From Enterococcus_D entomosocium (GTDB taxonomy: Bacteria; Bacillota; Bacilli; Lactobacillales; Enterococcaceae): DNA of 64,000 bases. The position numbers and the translations under genes were made by a program. The stretch's first letter is position 1. Each line of letters begins with the position of its first letter. Positions 8,463 through 17,887 of this stretch are shown here, piece after piece. The notes beneath the pieces were generated by a model. It saw only the letters and a program-made list of their open reading frames with translations. It searched no databases and had not been told where the DNA came from. The stretch lies in NCBI RefSeq assembly GCF_030441895.1, contig NZ_JARJAS010000006.1, one strand, 5' to 3'.

Positions 8463-10706
8463 ATGTCATCCAAAAGTGAATTACTTAAACGCATGAATCC
8501 ACGGCAAAAAGAAGCCGTTATGCATACGGAAGGGCCGTTGCTGCTGATGGCAGGGGCAGGAAGCGGGAAGACCCGTGTCCTAACCCACCGAATCGCCTAT
8601 TTAATAGAAGAAAAAAATGTAAATCCATGGAATATTTTAGCCATCACATTTACGAATAAAGCGGCACGTGAAATGAAAGAACGGGTCAGTCAACTATTAG
8701 GATCGGGTGGTGAAGACGTTTGGGTTTCAACCTTCCACTCGATGTGTGTCAGAATTTTGCGCAGGGATGTTGATCGAATCGGGTATTCGAAGAATTTTAC
8801 TATCATTGATTCTTCTGAGCAAAATACGCTGATGAAACGAGTATTAAAAGAATTGAATATCGATCCCAAAAAATATGATCCTCGTTCTATTTTGGGAACG
8901 ATCTCTCATGCAAAGAATGAGCTGTTGACACCTGAAGCTTACCAAGCCATGGAAGGTAGTCTCTTTGAGCAAATCGTAGGTCGTTGTTATGAAAAATATC
9001 AAAAAGAGCTGCGTAATAATCAATGCATGGACTTCGATGATTTAATCATGAATACGATCCGCCTCTTCCAAGACAATGAAGATGCGCTGCAATTTTATCA
9101 ACGGAAATTCCACTATATCCATGTCGATGAATACCAAGATACCAACCATGCCCAATACACGCTAGTCAATTTATTGGCCGCTCGTTTTCGAAATCTTTGT
9201 GTCGTTGGGGATGCGGACCAAAGTATTTACGGTTGGCGTGGCGCCAACATGCAAAATATTTTAGACTTTGAAAAAGACTATCCGGATGCCGCAACGATAT
9301 TGTTAGAGCAAAACTATCGTTCAACGCAAACGATTTTAAATGCGGCAAACCAAGTAATCAAAAATAACCGCAACCGCCCAGACAAAAATCTGTGGACAGA
9401 AAATCGTGATGGGGAAAAAATCACTTATTATCGCGGGGATAGTGAACGAGATGAGGCGCGATTTATCGTCAGTGAAATGCAGAAACAAATTGCAGAAAAG
9501 AACCGTAAATTCGGTGATTTTGCGATTTTGTATCGGACCAACGCCCAGTCACGGATCATTGAAGAAATGCTTTTAAAAGCCAACGTTCCTTATACGATGG
9601 TCGGCGGCAGAAAGTTCTATGACCGCAAAGAAATCCGTGATATTTTGGCTTATTTATCGGCGATCGCCAATCCTCGTGATTCCATCAGCTTGGAACGAAT
9701 CATCAATGTACCAAAACGTGGGATCGGTGCGACATCCGTCGAAAAACTACGAGATTTTGCGAATCTTCATGAGTGGTCATTGCTAGAAGCAGCCATGAAC
9801 GTCGAGTTGGCGAATATTTCTGGAAAGGCCGGCAAAGAATTAGGAAGCTTTGGGATGATGATGGATGGCTTCGCCCAAATGGTTCCTTACCTCTCAGTAA
9901 CTGAACTGACGAAAGAAATATTAGAAAAGACGGGTTATCGTCAAGAGTTAGTCAACCAGAATAATTTAGAAGCACAAGCTAGACTTGAAAACCTGGAAGA
10001 ATTTTTATCGGTTACCCAAGAATTCGATAAACGATTTGAGGCGCAAAACGAAGACGATGCAGATGCACCAGATGAGAAGTTGAGTGTTTTCTTAAATGAC
10101 TTAGCTTTATTGTCAGACGTCGATAGTTATGAAGAAGAAAGTAGTCAAGTGACTTTGATGACCTTGCATGCTGCAAAAGGACTGGAGTTTCCAGTGGTAT
10201 TCTTGATTGGTTTGGAAGAAAATATCTTCCCGCTTTCTCGGGCTTTAATGGAAGAAAGCGAACTCGAAGAAGAACGGCGCCTTGCTTATGTGGGAATCAC
10301 TCGTGCTGAGGAAGAGCTCTTTATGACCAACGCTTTTTCCAGAACATTATACGGTCGTACCCAATACAATCGTCCGTCACGGTTTATCGAGGAGATTGAA
10401 CAAGATCTGCTGCAATCATTAGGCGAGCGTTCACAACCGAAAGCTGCTGCACCGTTTCAACCAAAAGTCTTTAAACCGAGCTATACACAGCCGCGTCAAA
10501 CGACCGTCGCTTCTAAGCAACAGACCTCTGCAGCTGGTAATACATGGCAAGTAGGCGAGAAAGTTCAACATAAAAAATGGGGAATCGGTACGGTCGTTCG
10601 GACGACTGGCAGCGCGCAAGACATCGAATTAGATGTGGCGTTCCCACAACAAGGCGTCAAACGATTGTTGGCGGCCTTTGCGCCGATTGAAAAAGTTGAA
10701 AAATAA
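8463..10706 (+). CDS. pcrA: ATP-dependent 3'-5' DNA helicase PcrA
   Basis: A UvrD/Rep-type superfamily 1 helicase for DNA repair and rolling-circle replication. The 747-aa product shows Walker A GAGSGKT (31-37), motif II DEYQDTN, QxxR-type GWRGAN, the LEQNYRST motif, and VTLMTLHAAKGLEFPVVF with the final VAYVGITRAEEEL-type motif. The last 60 residues form the Tudor-like C-terminus (VGEKVQHKKWGIGTV) that contacts RNA polymerase. I chose the ATG beginning MSSKSELLKRMNPRQ because it follows the promoter and AAAGGA; the GTG 38 codons upstream lies before the -10. ligA starts 13 bases downstream, the usual pcrA-ligA pair. Confidence 0.95.
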   Translation: MSSKSELLKRMNPRQKEAVMHTEGPLLLMAGAGSGKTRVLTHRIAYLIEEKNVNPWNILAITFTNKAAREMKERVSQLLGSGGEDVWVSTFHSMCVRILRRDVDRIGYSKNFTIIDSSEQNTLMKRVLKELNIDPKKYDPRSILGTISHAKNELLTPEAYQAMEGSLFEQIVGRCYEKYQKELRNNQCMDFDDLIMNTIRLFQDNEDALQFYQRKFHYIHVDEYQDTNHAQYTLVNLLAARFRNLCVVGDADQSIYGWRGANMQNILDFEKDYPDAATILLEQNYRSTQTILNAANQVIKNNRNRPDKNLWTENRDGEKITYYRGDSERDEARFIVSEMQKQIAEKNRKFGDFAILYRTNAQSRIIEEMLLKANVPYTMVGGRKFYDRKEIRDILAYLSAIANPRDSISLERIINVPKRGIGATSVEKLRDFANLHEWSLLEAAMNVELANISGKAGKELGSFGMMMDGFAQMVPYLSVTELTKEILEKTGYRQELVNQNNLEAQARLENLEEFLSVTQEFDKRFEAQNEDDADAPDEKLSVFLNDLALLSDVDSYEEESSQVTLMTLHAAKGLEFPVVFLIGLEENIFPLSRALMEESELEEERRLAYVGITRAEEELFMTNAFSRTLYGRTQYNRPSRFIEEIEQDLLQSLGERSQPKAAAPFQPKVFKPSYTQPRQTTVASKQQTSAAGNTWQVGEKVQHKKWGIGTVVRTTGSAQDIELDVAFPQQGVKRLLAAFAPIEKVEK

Positions 10707-10719
10707 GGAGGATATTAGG

Positions 10720-12750
10720 ATGGATGTCCCTTCAAAAGAAATCCAATCACGAGCAGAAGAGCTGCGTACGCAATTAAATCAGTACGCGTACGAATACTAT
10801 GTAAAAGATCAACCTTCTGTTGAAGATTATCTCTATGATCAGCTGTATGCAGAACTGGTTGAAATTGAAACCAATTATCCGCAGCTAATAACCGAAGACT
10901 CGCCCACCCAACGAGTAGGCGGCATCATTTTACCTGGCTTTGAAAAAGTCACCCATGATATCCCACTTTATAGCCTGAACGATGTCTTTGACAAAGAAGG
11001 AATCGTGGCTTTTGATGCTCGTGTTCAAAAAGCATTGGGGAAAGCGGTAGATTATGTCTGCGAGTTAAAGATCGATGGATTGTCAATTTCCTTGAAATAT
11101 GAAGAAGGGCGCTTTGTTCGGGGAGCGACTCGAGGAGATGGTACGGTAGGTGAAAACATTACAGAAAACCTAAAGACTGTCAAATCGATCCCACTGAAAT
11201 TAAAAGAACCGATCTCGTTGGAAGTTCGTGGCGAATGCTATATGCCAAAGGCTTCGTTTTTGAAATTGAATCAACAGCGAGAAGAAGAAGGGGTGGAGGT
11301 TTTTGCCAATCCGAGAAACGCAGCTGCTGGAAGCTTGCGACAATTAGACACACGGATCGCAGCCCAAAGAAACTTAAGCACCTTCTTGTACACACTGGCT
11401 GATTTTGGTCCGATTGAAGCCAATGATCAATTTTCGGCATTGAATGAATTAGATCAATTAGGCTTTCGTACAAATCACGAACGCAGAGTTTGCCACACCA
11501 TCGATGAGGTGTGGGCATATATCGAAGAGTTTCATGACAAGCGCAGTGAGCTTCCTTACGAGATTGATGGTGTTGTCATCAAAGTCAATAATTTTAAAGA
11601 CCAAGATGCGCTAGGCTTTACCGTAAAAGCACCCCGATGGGCGGCGGCATATAAATTTCCACCGGAAGAAGCGGAAACAGTGATCGAAACGATCGAATGG
11701 ACCGTGGGACGAACGGGTGTTGTGACACCGACCGCTGTTATGACCCCTGTCCGGGTTGCCGGAACGACGGTCAGCCGCGCCAGTTTGCATAATGTAGATT
11801 TCATTAAAATGAAGGACATTCGCATTGGCGATTCGGTCATCATCTATAAGGCGGGGGACATTATTCCAGAGGTTGCGAAAGTCTTGGAAGAAAAACGCAC
11901 GGAAACAAGTGAACCCTTTGAATCGCCTACACATTGTCCCGAATGCGGGAGTGAGCTGATCCATTTAGATGAAGAAGTTGCCTTGCGTTGTATCAATCCG
12001 AAGTGTCCGGCGCAGATCAAAGAGGGGTTAAGCCACTTTGTTTCCCGAAATGCTATGAATATTGATGGTTTAGGGCCACGTGTTTTAGAGCAAATGTTCG
12101 ATAAATCCTTAGTTAAAGATGTGGCCGACTTGTACTTTTTAACAGAAGAACAATTGCTGACCCTCGATAAAATCAAAGAGAAATCAGCTAATAACCTTTT
12201 GCGTGCCATCCATCAAAGCAAAGAAAATTCAGTTGAGCGCTTGATTTTCGGGCTAGGCATCCGTCATGTTGGTGCCAAAGCGGCTCGGATTTTAGCGGAA
12301 CATTTTGGTGACCTTCGAACCCTTAGCAAAGCCAAAGAAGAAGAGATCATTTCGTTGGAAACCATTGGTGCTACAATTGCGGAAAGTGTCGTTACGTATT
12401 TTGACAATCAAGAAGTTCACGACCTTTTAGATGAACTTGAAAAAGCGGGTGTTAACTTTGCTTATTTAGGGCTGAGAACGGATCAATTGGAAGAAGTGGA
12501 GTCGCCATTTAAAGAGAAAACAGTTGTTTTGACAGGAAAATTGAGTCATTTCACCCGCGAAGAAGCCAAGGAACGAATTGAAAATCTCGGTGGGAAGGTA
12601 ACAGGCAGTGTGTCGAAAAAGACTGATATCGTTGTTGCCGGGGAAGAGGCTGGCAGTAAACTGACCAAAGCACAGTCCCTAGGCGTTACCGTTTGGGATG
12701 AAGCTCAAATGGTGGCTGCGATCGAAGGCAGTCATTCGGCAGATCAATAA
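10720..12750 (+). CDS. ligA: NAD-dependent DNA ligase
   Basis: Seals nicks in replication and repair, using NAD as cofactor. The 676-aa protein has the Ia and adenylation domains with catalytic Lys117 in CELKIDG, an OB fold, the four-cysteine zinc finger (CPECG...CINPKCP, about 405-430), helix-hairpin-helix repeats, and a BRCT domain over the last 80 residues (KTVVLTGKLSHFTREEAKERI). The start was set at the ATG after AAGGAGGATATTAG; an in-frame ATG 29 codons upstream lies inside pcrA. It is co-transcribed with pcrA and followed by a hairpin pair. Confidence 0.96.
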   Translation: MDVPSKEIQSRAEELRTQLNQYAYEYYVKDQPSVEDYLYDQLYAELVEIETNYPQLITEDSPTQRVGGIILPGFEKVTHDIPLYSLNDVFDKEGIVAFDARVQKALGKAVDYVCELKIDGLSISLKYEEGRFVRGATRGDGTVGENITENLKTVKSIPLKLKEPISLEVRGECYMPKASFLKLNQQREEEGVEVFANPRNAAAGSLRQLDTRIAAQRNLSTFLYTLADFGPIEANDQFSALNELDQLGFRTNHERRVCHTIDEVWAYIEEFHDKRSELPYEIDGVVIKVNNFKDQDALGFTVKAPRWAAAYKFPPEEAETVIETIEWTVGRTGVVTPTAVMTPVRVAGTTVSRASLHNVDFIKMKDIRIGDSVIIYKAGDIIPEVAKVLEEKRTETSEPFESPTHCPECGSELIHLDEEVALRCINPKCPAQIKEGLSHFVSRNAMNIDGLGPRVLEQMFDKSLVKDVADLYFLTEEQLLTLDKIKEKSANNLLRAIHQSKENSVERLIFGLGIRHVGAKAARILAEHFGDLRTLSKAKEEEIISLETIGATIAESVVTYFDNQEVHDLLDELEKAGVNFAYLGLRTDQLEEVESPFKEKTVVLTGKLSHFTREEAKERIENLGGKVTGSVSKKTDIVVAGEEAGSKLTKAQSLGVTVWDEAQMVAAIEGSHSADQ

Positions 12751-12768
12751 CTGTTAAGTATTGTCACA

Positions 12769-12847
12769 GACGAGAAGCAGTTGTTTCTTCTTGTCTAATT
12801 GAAATCATTTCTTCCCTGCAATCCGAGGAAAGAAATGATTTCTGCTT
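12769..12847 (+). terminator. Hairpin pair after ligA
   Basis: Two hairpins follow ligA. The first (AGACGAGAAG/CTTCTTGTCT, 12769-12797) has one wobble. The second has a perfect 13-bp stem (12801-12813 with 12830-12842). The T tract after it is poor, so termination may be partial. Confidence 0.55.
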
Positions 12848-12904
12848 TTATTTGCAATTATATTTGATAATTTTCAAATTCTATTTCATGATTTGTTAAA
12901 AAAA

Positions 12905-12913
12905 TGATACAAT
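12905..12913 (+). promoter_or_regulatory. Extended -10 promoter of gatCAB
   Basis: TGA-TACAAT is a good extended -10 about 50 bases ahead of gatC. The -35 region (TTCATG at 17 bases) is weak. Confidence 0.5.
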
Positions 12914-12965
12914 ACATTGGAAAAACGTAAACGTAGATTACGGATGCGAGAAAGAGGAGGATTTT

Positions 12966-13271
12966 ATGGCGATCAGCGAAGAACAAGTCAAACACGTTGC
13001 CAAACTAGCAAAACTTTCATTCTCAGATGATGAATTACATGAGTTTACCTCTCAGCTAGGAAAAATTATTGATATGGTAGAAACACTTGAAGAAGTGGAT
13101 ACTACAGGAGTACCCTTTACATCGAATGTCGCAGAAACGATCAATGTGATGCGTGAAGATGTAACGACAGGTGGCTGGGACCGTGATGAATTAATGAAAA
13201 ATGTTCCAGAATCCGAAGAAGGCTTTATTAAAGTGCCTGCAATCATTGACAATGGGGAGGCGGGTGCATAA
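12966..13271 (+). CDS. gatC: Asp/Glu-tRNA amidotransferase subunit C
   Basis: The small 101-aa subunit that wraps and stabilises GatA in the complex converting misacylated Glu-tRNA(Gln) and Asp-tRNA(Asn). The start MAISEEQVKHVAKLAKLSFSD is typical of the family, and AGAGGAGG precedes it. It overlaps gatA by one base (TAATG). It is the first gene of gatC-gatA-gatB-dagK, the usual enterococcal order. Confidence 0.95.
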   Translation: MAISEEQVKHVAKLAKLSFSDDELHEFTSQLGKIIDMVETLEEVDTTGVPFTSNVAETINVMREDVTTGGWDRDELMKNVPESEEGFIKVPAIIDNGEAGA

Positions 13272-14743
13272 TGACTGAACTATATAATAAAAGCTTAGAA
13301 GAATTGCATAGTTTATTAGTGTCAAAGGAAATTACTGCGACAGATCTAACGAGGGAAACCTTTGCTCGCATTAAAGAAACAGAGCCAAAAGTCGATGCGT
13401 TTCTTGCATTGAACGAAGAAAAAGCCCATGCGTTAGCGCAAGCTATCGATCAAAAAGGTATCACTGAAAGCAATGTGTTGGCAGGGATTCCCATTGGGAT
13501 CAAAGATAACATTGTTACCAAAGATCTACGCACAACAGCTGCTTCTAAAATTTTAGGCAACTTTGACCCAATCTACGATGCAACCGTCATGGACAAAGTT
13601 TACCAAGCAGACATGATTCCAGTAGGTAAGTTAAACATGGATGAATTTGCGATGGGGGCGAGTACGGAAACGTCGTTCTTTAAGAAAACAAAAAACGCTT
13701 GGGACGAGACAAAAGTACCTGGTGGTTCATCAGGTGGCTCGGCGGCTGCCGTTGCAGCGGGACAAATCCCCTTATCATTAGGTAGCGATACGGGTGGTTC
13801 GATTCGCCAACCAGCAGCTTTCAATGGAATCGTCGGGTTGAAGCCAACATACGGACGGGTTTCTCGTTTTGGTTTGATCGCGTTTGCATCTTCGTTAGAT
13901 CAAATTGGTCCAATGACCCGTGGTGTGAAAGACAATGCCATCGCATTAAATGCCATCAGTGGGTTTGATGCAAAAGATAGTACGTCAGCCGGGGCAGCTG
14001 TTCCTGATTTTACAGCAGGTTTGACTGGTGATATCAAAGGCATGAAAGTTGCTTTGCCAAAAGAATACTTAGGCGAAGGAATTCAAGCGGGCGTCCGAGA
14101 AGCGATCTTAAAAGCTGCAGACACTTTCCGTGCGTTAGGAGCGACCGTGGAAGAAGTCAGCTTGCCACATTCAAAGTATGGGGTAGCTGTTTACTATATC
14201 ATCGCTTCTTCAGAAGCAAGTTCTAATTTGCAACGTTTTGACGGCATCCGTTACGGTTTCCGTTCAGAAAATGTCAGCAATTTAGAAGATGTCTATGTTA
14301 ATTCGCGCAGTGAAGGATTCGGGGAAGAAGTAAAACGTCGGATCATGTTAGGTACGTTTTCACTAAGTGCTGGCTACTACGATGCCTACTTCAAAAAAGC
14401 CGGGCAAGTACGAACGTTGATCAAACAAGATTTCGATAAGGTCTTCAGCCAATACGACTTGATCATTGGCCCAGCTTCCCCAACGGTAGCATTTGGTATT
14501 GGAGAAAATATCAATGATCCGATCACTATGTACTTGAATGATATTTTAACCATTCCTGTGAACTTAGCAGGACTGCCAGGGATGTCGATTCCAGCAGGTT
14601 TTTCTGAAGGACTGCCTGTCGGCTTGCAGATCATTGGGAAACATTTTGATGAAGCAACCATGTATAAAGCGGCTTATGCCTTTGAACAAGCAACTGATTT
14701 CCACACGAAAAAACCAGTGATTTTAGGAGGGGATAAGGCATGA
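13271..14743 (+). CDS. gatA: Asp/Glu-tRNA amidotransferase subunit A
   Basis: The amidase subunit that frees ammonia from glutamine. The 490-aa protein carries the amidase-signature Ser-cisSer-Lys triad: Lys78 (GIKDN), Ser153 (GGSSGGS) and Ser177 (DTGGSIRQPA). Length is normal for the family. Start and stop overlap both neighbours (1 base with gatC, 4 bases with gatB), so the three subunits are translationally coupled. Confidence 0.97.
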   Translation: MTELYNKSLEELHSLLVSKEITATDLTRETFARIKETEPKVDAFLALNEEKAHALAQAIDQKGITESNVLAGIPIGIKDNIVTKDLRTTAASKILGNFDPIYDATVMDKVYQADMIPVGKLNMDEFAMGASTETSFFKKTKNAWDETKVPGGSSGGSAAAVAAGQIPLSLGSDTGGSIRQPAAFNGIVGLKPTYGRVSRFGLIAFASSLDQIGPMTRGVKDNAIALNAISGFDAKDSTSAGAAVPDFTAGLTGDIKGMKVALPKEYLGEGIQAGVREAILKAADTFRALGATVEEVSLPHSKYGVAVYYIIASSEASSNLQRFDGIRYGFRSENVSNLEDVYVNSRSEGFGEEVKRRIMLGTFSLSAGYYDAYFKKAGQVRTLIKQDFDKVFSQYDLIIGPASPTVAFGIGENINDPITMYLNDILTIPVNLAGLPGMSIPAGFSEGLPVGLQIIGKHFDEATMYKAAYAFEQATDFHTKKPVILGGDKA

Positions 14744-16170
14744 ACTTCGAAACAGTCATTGGGCTTGAAGTCCACGTAGAATTAAAAACAGAATCAAAGA
14801 TTTTTTCTCCAGCACCTGCTCACTTTGGCGCTGAACCAAATAGCAACACGAATGTGATCGACTGGGGCTATCCAGGTGTTTTACCAGTAATGAACAAAGC
14901 GGCTATCGAATTTGGGATGAAAGCTGCGCTTGCGTTGAATTGTGAAATCTCAAAAGAAACACATTTCGACCGCAAAAACTATTTCTATCCTGATAATCCA
15001 AAAGCCTATCAAATTTCACAATTCGATCAACCGATCGGTCATGATGGGTGGATTGAAATCGAAGTGGAAGGTAAAAAGAAAAAAATCCGCATTGAGCGAG
15101 TTCATTTGGAAGAAGATGCCGGGAAAAACATGCACGGCAAAGGCGGTTATTCTTATGTTGATCTAAATCGTCAAGGAACCCCTTTGATCGAGATCGTTTC
15201 CGAAGCGGATATGCGTTCACCAGAAGAAGCATATGCGTATCTAGAAGCATTGCGTTCAATCATCTTGTTTACAGAAGTATCCGATGTGAAGATGGAAGAA
15301 GGATCTATGCGTTGCGATGCGAATATTTCGTTGCGACCTTACGGCCAAGAACAATTCGGAACAAAAACAGAACTGAAAAACTTAAACTCTATGTCCTTCG
15401 TGAAAAAAGGTTTAGCATTTGAAGAAAAACGCCAAGCCAAAGTATTGCTTTCTGGAGGCGAGATCCAACAAGAAACTCGTCGTTTTGATGAAGCAACCAG
15501 CAAAACTTTATTGATGCGTGTCAAAGAAGGTTCTTCTGATTATCGTTACTTCCCAGAACCAGATATCCCACGATTTGTGATCGATGATGAATGGATCGAA
15601 CGGGTACGTCAAAGCTTGCCAGAAATGCCGCAAAAACGTCGTGCCCGTTACATCTCTGAATTGGGCTTGCCAGAATACGATGCAATGGTCTTGACTTTAT
15701 CAAAAGAAATGTCCGATTTCTTTGAAAAAACCATTGATGCCGGTGCTGATCCCAAACAAGCTTCTAACTGGTTGATGGGGGAAGTTTCAGCGTATCTGAA
15801 CAGTGAAAAATTGGAACTGCCAGAAACGAAATTAACCCCAGACAATTTAGCGGGAATGATTCGTTTGATCGCCGATGGCACGATCAGCTCGAAGATTGCG
15901 AAAAAAGTCTTCAAAGAATTGATCACAAACGGCGGCGACGCTGAAGAAGTCGTAAAAGCCAAAGGATTGATCCAATTATCAGATCCTGCGCAATTACTAC
16001 CAATGATCAATGAAGTACTAGATAACAACCAACAATCCGTCGATGACTTTAAAAACGGAAAAGACCGCGCAGTTGGTTTCTTAGTTGGTCAAATCATGAA
16101 AGCAACCAAAGGACAAGCGAATCCAGGCGTTGTGAACAAGCTGTTGCAAGAAGAACTAGCAAAGCGATAA
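14740..16170 (+). CDS. gatB: Asp/Glu-tRNA amidotransferase subunit B
   Basis: Binds and phosphorylates the misacylated tRNA and receives ammonia from GatA. The 476-aa protein opens MNFETVIGLEVHVELKTESK, has the metal/ATP region with HFDRKNYFYPDNPKAYQISQ, and ends in the helical YqeY-like tail (from about 325). It starts in an ATGA overlap with gatA. dagK follows 10 bases downstream. Confidence 0.97.
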   Translation: MNFETVIGLEVHVELKTESKIFSPAPAHFGAEPNSNTNVIDWGYPGVLPVMNKAAIEFGMKAALALNCEISKETHFDRKNYFYPDNPKAYQISQFDQPIGHDGWIEIEVEGKKKKIRIERVHLEEDAGKNMHGKGGYSYVDLNRQGTPLIEIVSEADMRSPEEAYAYLEALRSIILFTEVSDVKMEEGSMRCDANISLRPYGQEQFGTKTELKNLNSMSFVKKGLAFEEKRQAKVLLSGGEIQQETRRFDEATSKTLLMRVKEGSSDYRYFPEPDIPRFVIDDEWIERVRQSLPEMPQKRRARYISELGLPEYDAMVLTLSKEMSDFFEKTIDAGADPKQASNWLMGEVSAYLNSEKLELPETKLTPDNLAGMIRLIADGTISSKIAKKVFKELITNGGDAEEVVKAKGLIQLSDPAQLLPMINEVLDNNQQSVDDFKNGKDRAVGFLVGQIMKATKGQANPGVVNKLLQEELAKR

Positions 16171-16180
16171 GAGGCAAGCG

Positions 16181-17215
16181 ATGAAAAGAGCAAGAGTAAT
16201 CTATAACCCGACATCTGGGAAAGAATTGATTCGAAAAAATTTAGCAGATATTTTAGATGTTTTGGAAAGAGGCGGTTATGAGGCGAGTGCGTTTGCCACC
16301 ACCGCTGCACCATTTTCCGCCCGTGATGAAGCAAGAAGAGCTGGCGAAGCTGGTTTTGATTTGGTGGTAGCTGCCGGTGGTGATGGCACGATCAATGAAG
16401 TCGTCAATGGGATCGCTCCTATAGAAAAGCGACCAAAAATGGCGATCATTCCTGGAGGCACGACCAATGACTACGCACGAGCACTAAAGATTCCCCGTAC
16501 GGATATCAAAGCAGCTGCGGAAGTTATTTTGAAGCAGCAGACAGTGAAAATGGATGTCGGAAAAACACCCAACATGTATTTTATCAACATTGCTGCTGGT
16601 GGGCACTTAACGGAATTGACCTACGATGTTCCTTCTGAACTGAAAAGTGTTTTTGGCTACTTAGCTTATCTAGCAAAAGGAGCGGAATTACTCCCTCGTG
16701 TCAAACCAATCAAAATGCATCTAAAGTATGAAGACGGAGAATACATTGGCGGAGCGTCGATGTTCTTTTTAGGGCTGACGAATTCAGTGGGGGGCTTTGA
16801 ACAGATTGCGCCTGATGCAAAGCTTGACGATGGGAAATTTTCGTTGATCATTGTCAAAACGGCCAATATTTTTGAGATCGTCCACTTAGTTGCTTTAATG
16901 ATGAATGGTGGAAAACACATCAACGATCGTCGTCTGATTTATACGAAAACATCTTTTCTTGAAGTAGACGCACCAGAACAGGTCAATCGTTTAATGATCA
17001 ACCTTGATGGCGAATACGGCGGAGATGCTCCTATGCGCTTTGAGAACCTACACAATCATATTGAGTTTTTTGCAAATGTCGATCAAATCCCTGACGATGC
17101 GGTCGTTGGTGAGCAAAATTATCAAGAGATGAGCGAAGGGTTTATTAAAGAAGTCGAACGTCTTTCCGATGAGGACATCAATGGGGATGGCAAGATCGGC
17201 GACGAAACAAAGTAA
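16181..17215 (+). CDS. dagK: Diacylglycerol kinase (DgkB type)
   Basis: Phosphorylates diacylglycerol to phosphatidate, recycling the lipid left by lipoteichoic acid synthesis. The 344-aa soluble lipid kinase shows the nucleotide motif AAGGDGTINEVVNG (about 65-78) and GGTTNDYAR (about 93-101). The C-terminal tail is acidic. GAGG lies just ahead of the ATG. Placement directly behind gatB is the common Enterococcus/Streptococcus order. A terminator follows. It is distinct from the shorter lipid-kinase relative near 47 kb. Confidence 0.92.
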   Translation: MKRARVIYNPTSGKELIRKNLADILDVLERGGYEASAFATTAAPFSARDEARRAGEAGFDLVVAAGGDGTINEVVNGIAPIEKRPKMAIIPGGTTNDYARALKIPRTDIKAAAEVILKQQTVKMDVGKTPNMYFINIAAGGHLTELTYDVPSELKSVFGYLAYLAKGAELLPRVKPIKMHLKYEDGEYIGGASMFFLGLTNSVGGFEQIAPDAKLDDGKFSLIIVKTANIFEIVHLVALMMNGGKHINDRRLIYTKTSFLEVDAPEQVNRLMINLDGEYGGDAPMRFENLHNHIEFFANVDQIPDDAVVGEQNYQEMSEGFIKEVERLSDEDINGDGKIGDETK

Positions 17216-17240
17216 ACGATTTTTCTTTTCATGCGAGTTG

Positions 17241-17274
17241 AAAGAACAGGGACTTTTGGACCTGTTCTTTTTTT
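17241..17274 (+). terminator. Terminator of gatCAB-dagK
   Basis: A perfect 10-bp stem (AAAGAACAGG/CCTGTTCTTT, 10-base loop) is followed by T7. It closes the operon 25 bases after the dagK stop. Confidence 0.9.
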
Positions 17275-17585
17275 AAAACGAAATTGTGGAAAAGCAGGCA
17301 CCGATTTTTTTTCGAATACTTGATAGAATAGCTTTTCTTAAATTTTAGTAAAGGACGTTTTTTACAAAGTGTTTCACGATTTGTCTTTGTTTCACGAGAT
17401 CGGGCGCTGATCATATAAATAAAACGAATAAAATTTTCAAAACACGAATGATAATCGTCAAAAAGCGAACTTTTCGAATATATGCTCATTAAAGTTCGTT
17501 ATTTCCGTATTTCTATCCAATCTATGGATGCAAAAGCGAATAAGAATATGCTATAATGGTGAAACGAAGAAATGGGGGGACCGGA
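17275..17585 (+). promoter_or_regulatory. Regulatory gap ahead of ylaN-ftsW-pyc
   Basis: No gene is seen in this 310-base stretch, but it is rich in sites. There are two extended -10 elements, TGA-TAGAAT (17321-17329) and TGC-TATAAT (17549-17557). A 10-base direct repeat TGTTTCACGA occurs at 17370 and 17388. An inverted repeat CGAACTTT-N17-AAAGTTCG (17466-17498) resembles a Firmicute PurBox pair. The second -10 probably drives the operon; the roles of the others are inferred. Confidence 0.5.
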
Positions 17586-17885
17586 ATGGAGCAAATCGAT
17601 TCTACAAAAGCGCTTGATCTGCTGAGAGATGACGCAGAACGAATCAAAAAGCTGATCCGAAACCAAGAAAATAGTTTATGTATCGCACAATGCAAAGCAT
17701 TTGAAGAAGTGGTTGATACCCAGATGTATGGTCTATCACGACAAGTGGCATTTGCGATCCGCTTGGGGATCGTTGATAATCAAACAGGGCAGCAATTGAT
17801 GGCGGATCTTGAAAAAGATTTGAACCAATTGTATAGCGAGGTCTACGAGGACCAGCGGACACCTGACATCGGCAAGGAGGCATAA
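17586..17885 (+). CDS. ylaN: YlaN family protein (UPF0358)
   Basis: A 99-aa soluble all-helical protein (MEQIDSTKALDLLRDDAERI) of the YlaN family, conserved and sometimes essential in Bacillales. Recent staphylococcal and Bacillus work ties YlaN to iron and relief of Fur repression; I recall this rather than see it. The ATG at 17586 is chosen because AATGGGGGG precedes it. The operon order ylaN-ftsW-pyc equals that in B. subtilis. ftsW begins two bases after the stop, whose end contains the ftsW ribosome site. Confidence 0.88.
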   Translation: MEQIDSTKALDLLRDDAERIKKLIRNQENSLCIAQCKAFEEVVDTQMYGLSRQVAFAIRLGIVDNQTGQQLMADLEKDLNQLYSEVYEDQRTPDIGKEA

Positions 17886-17887
17886 AC

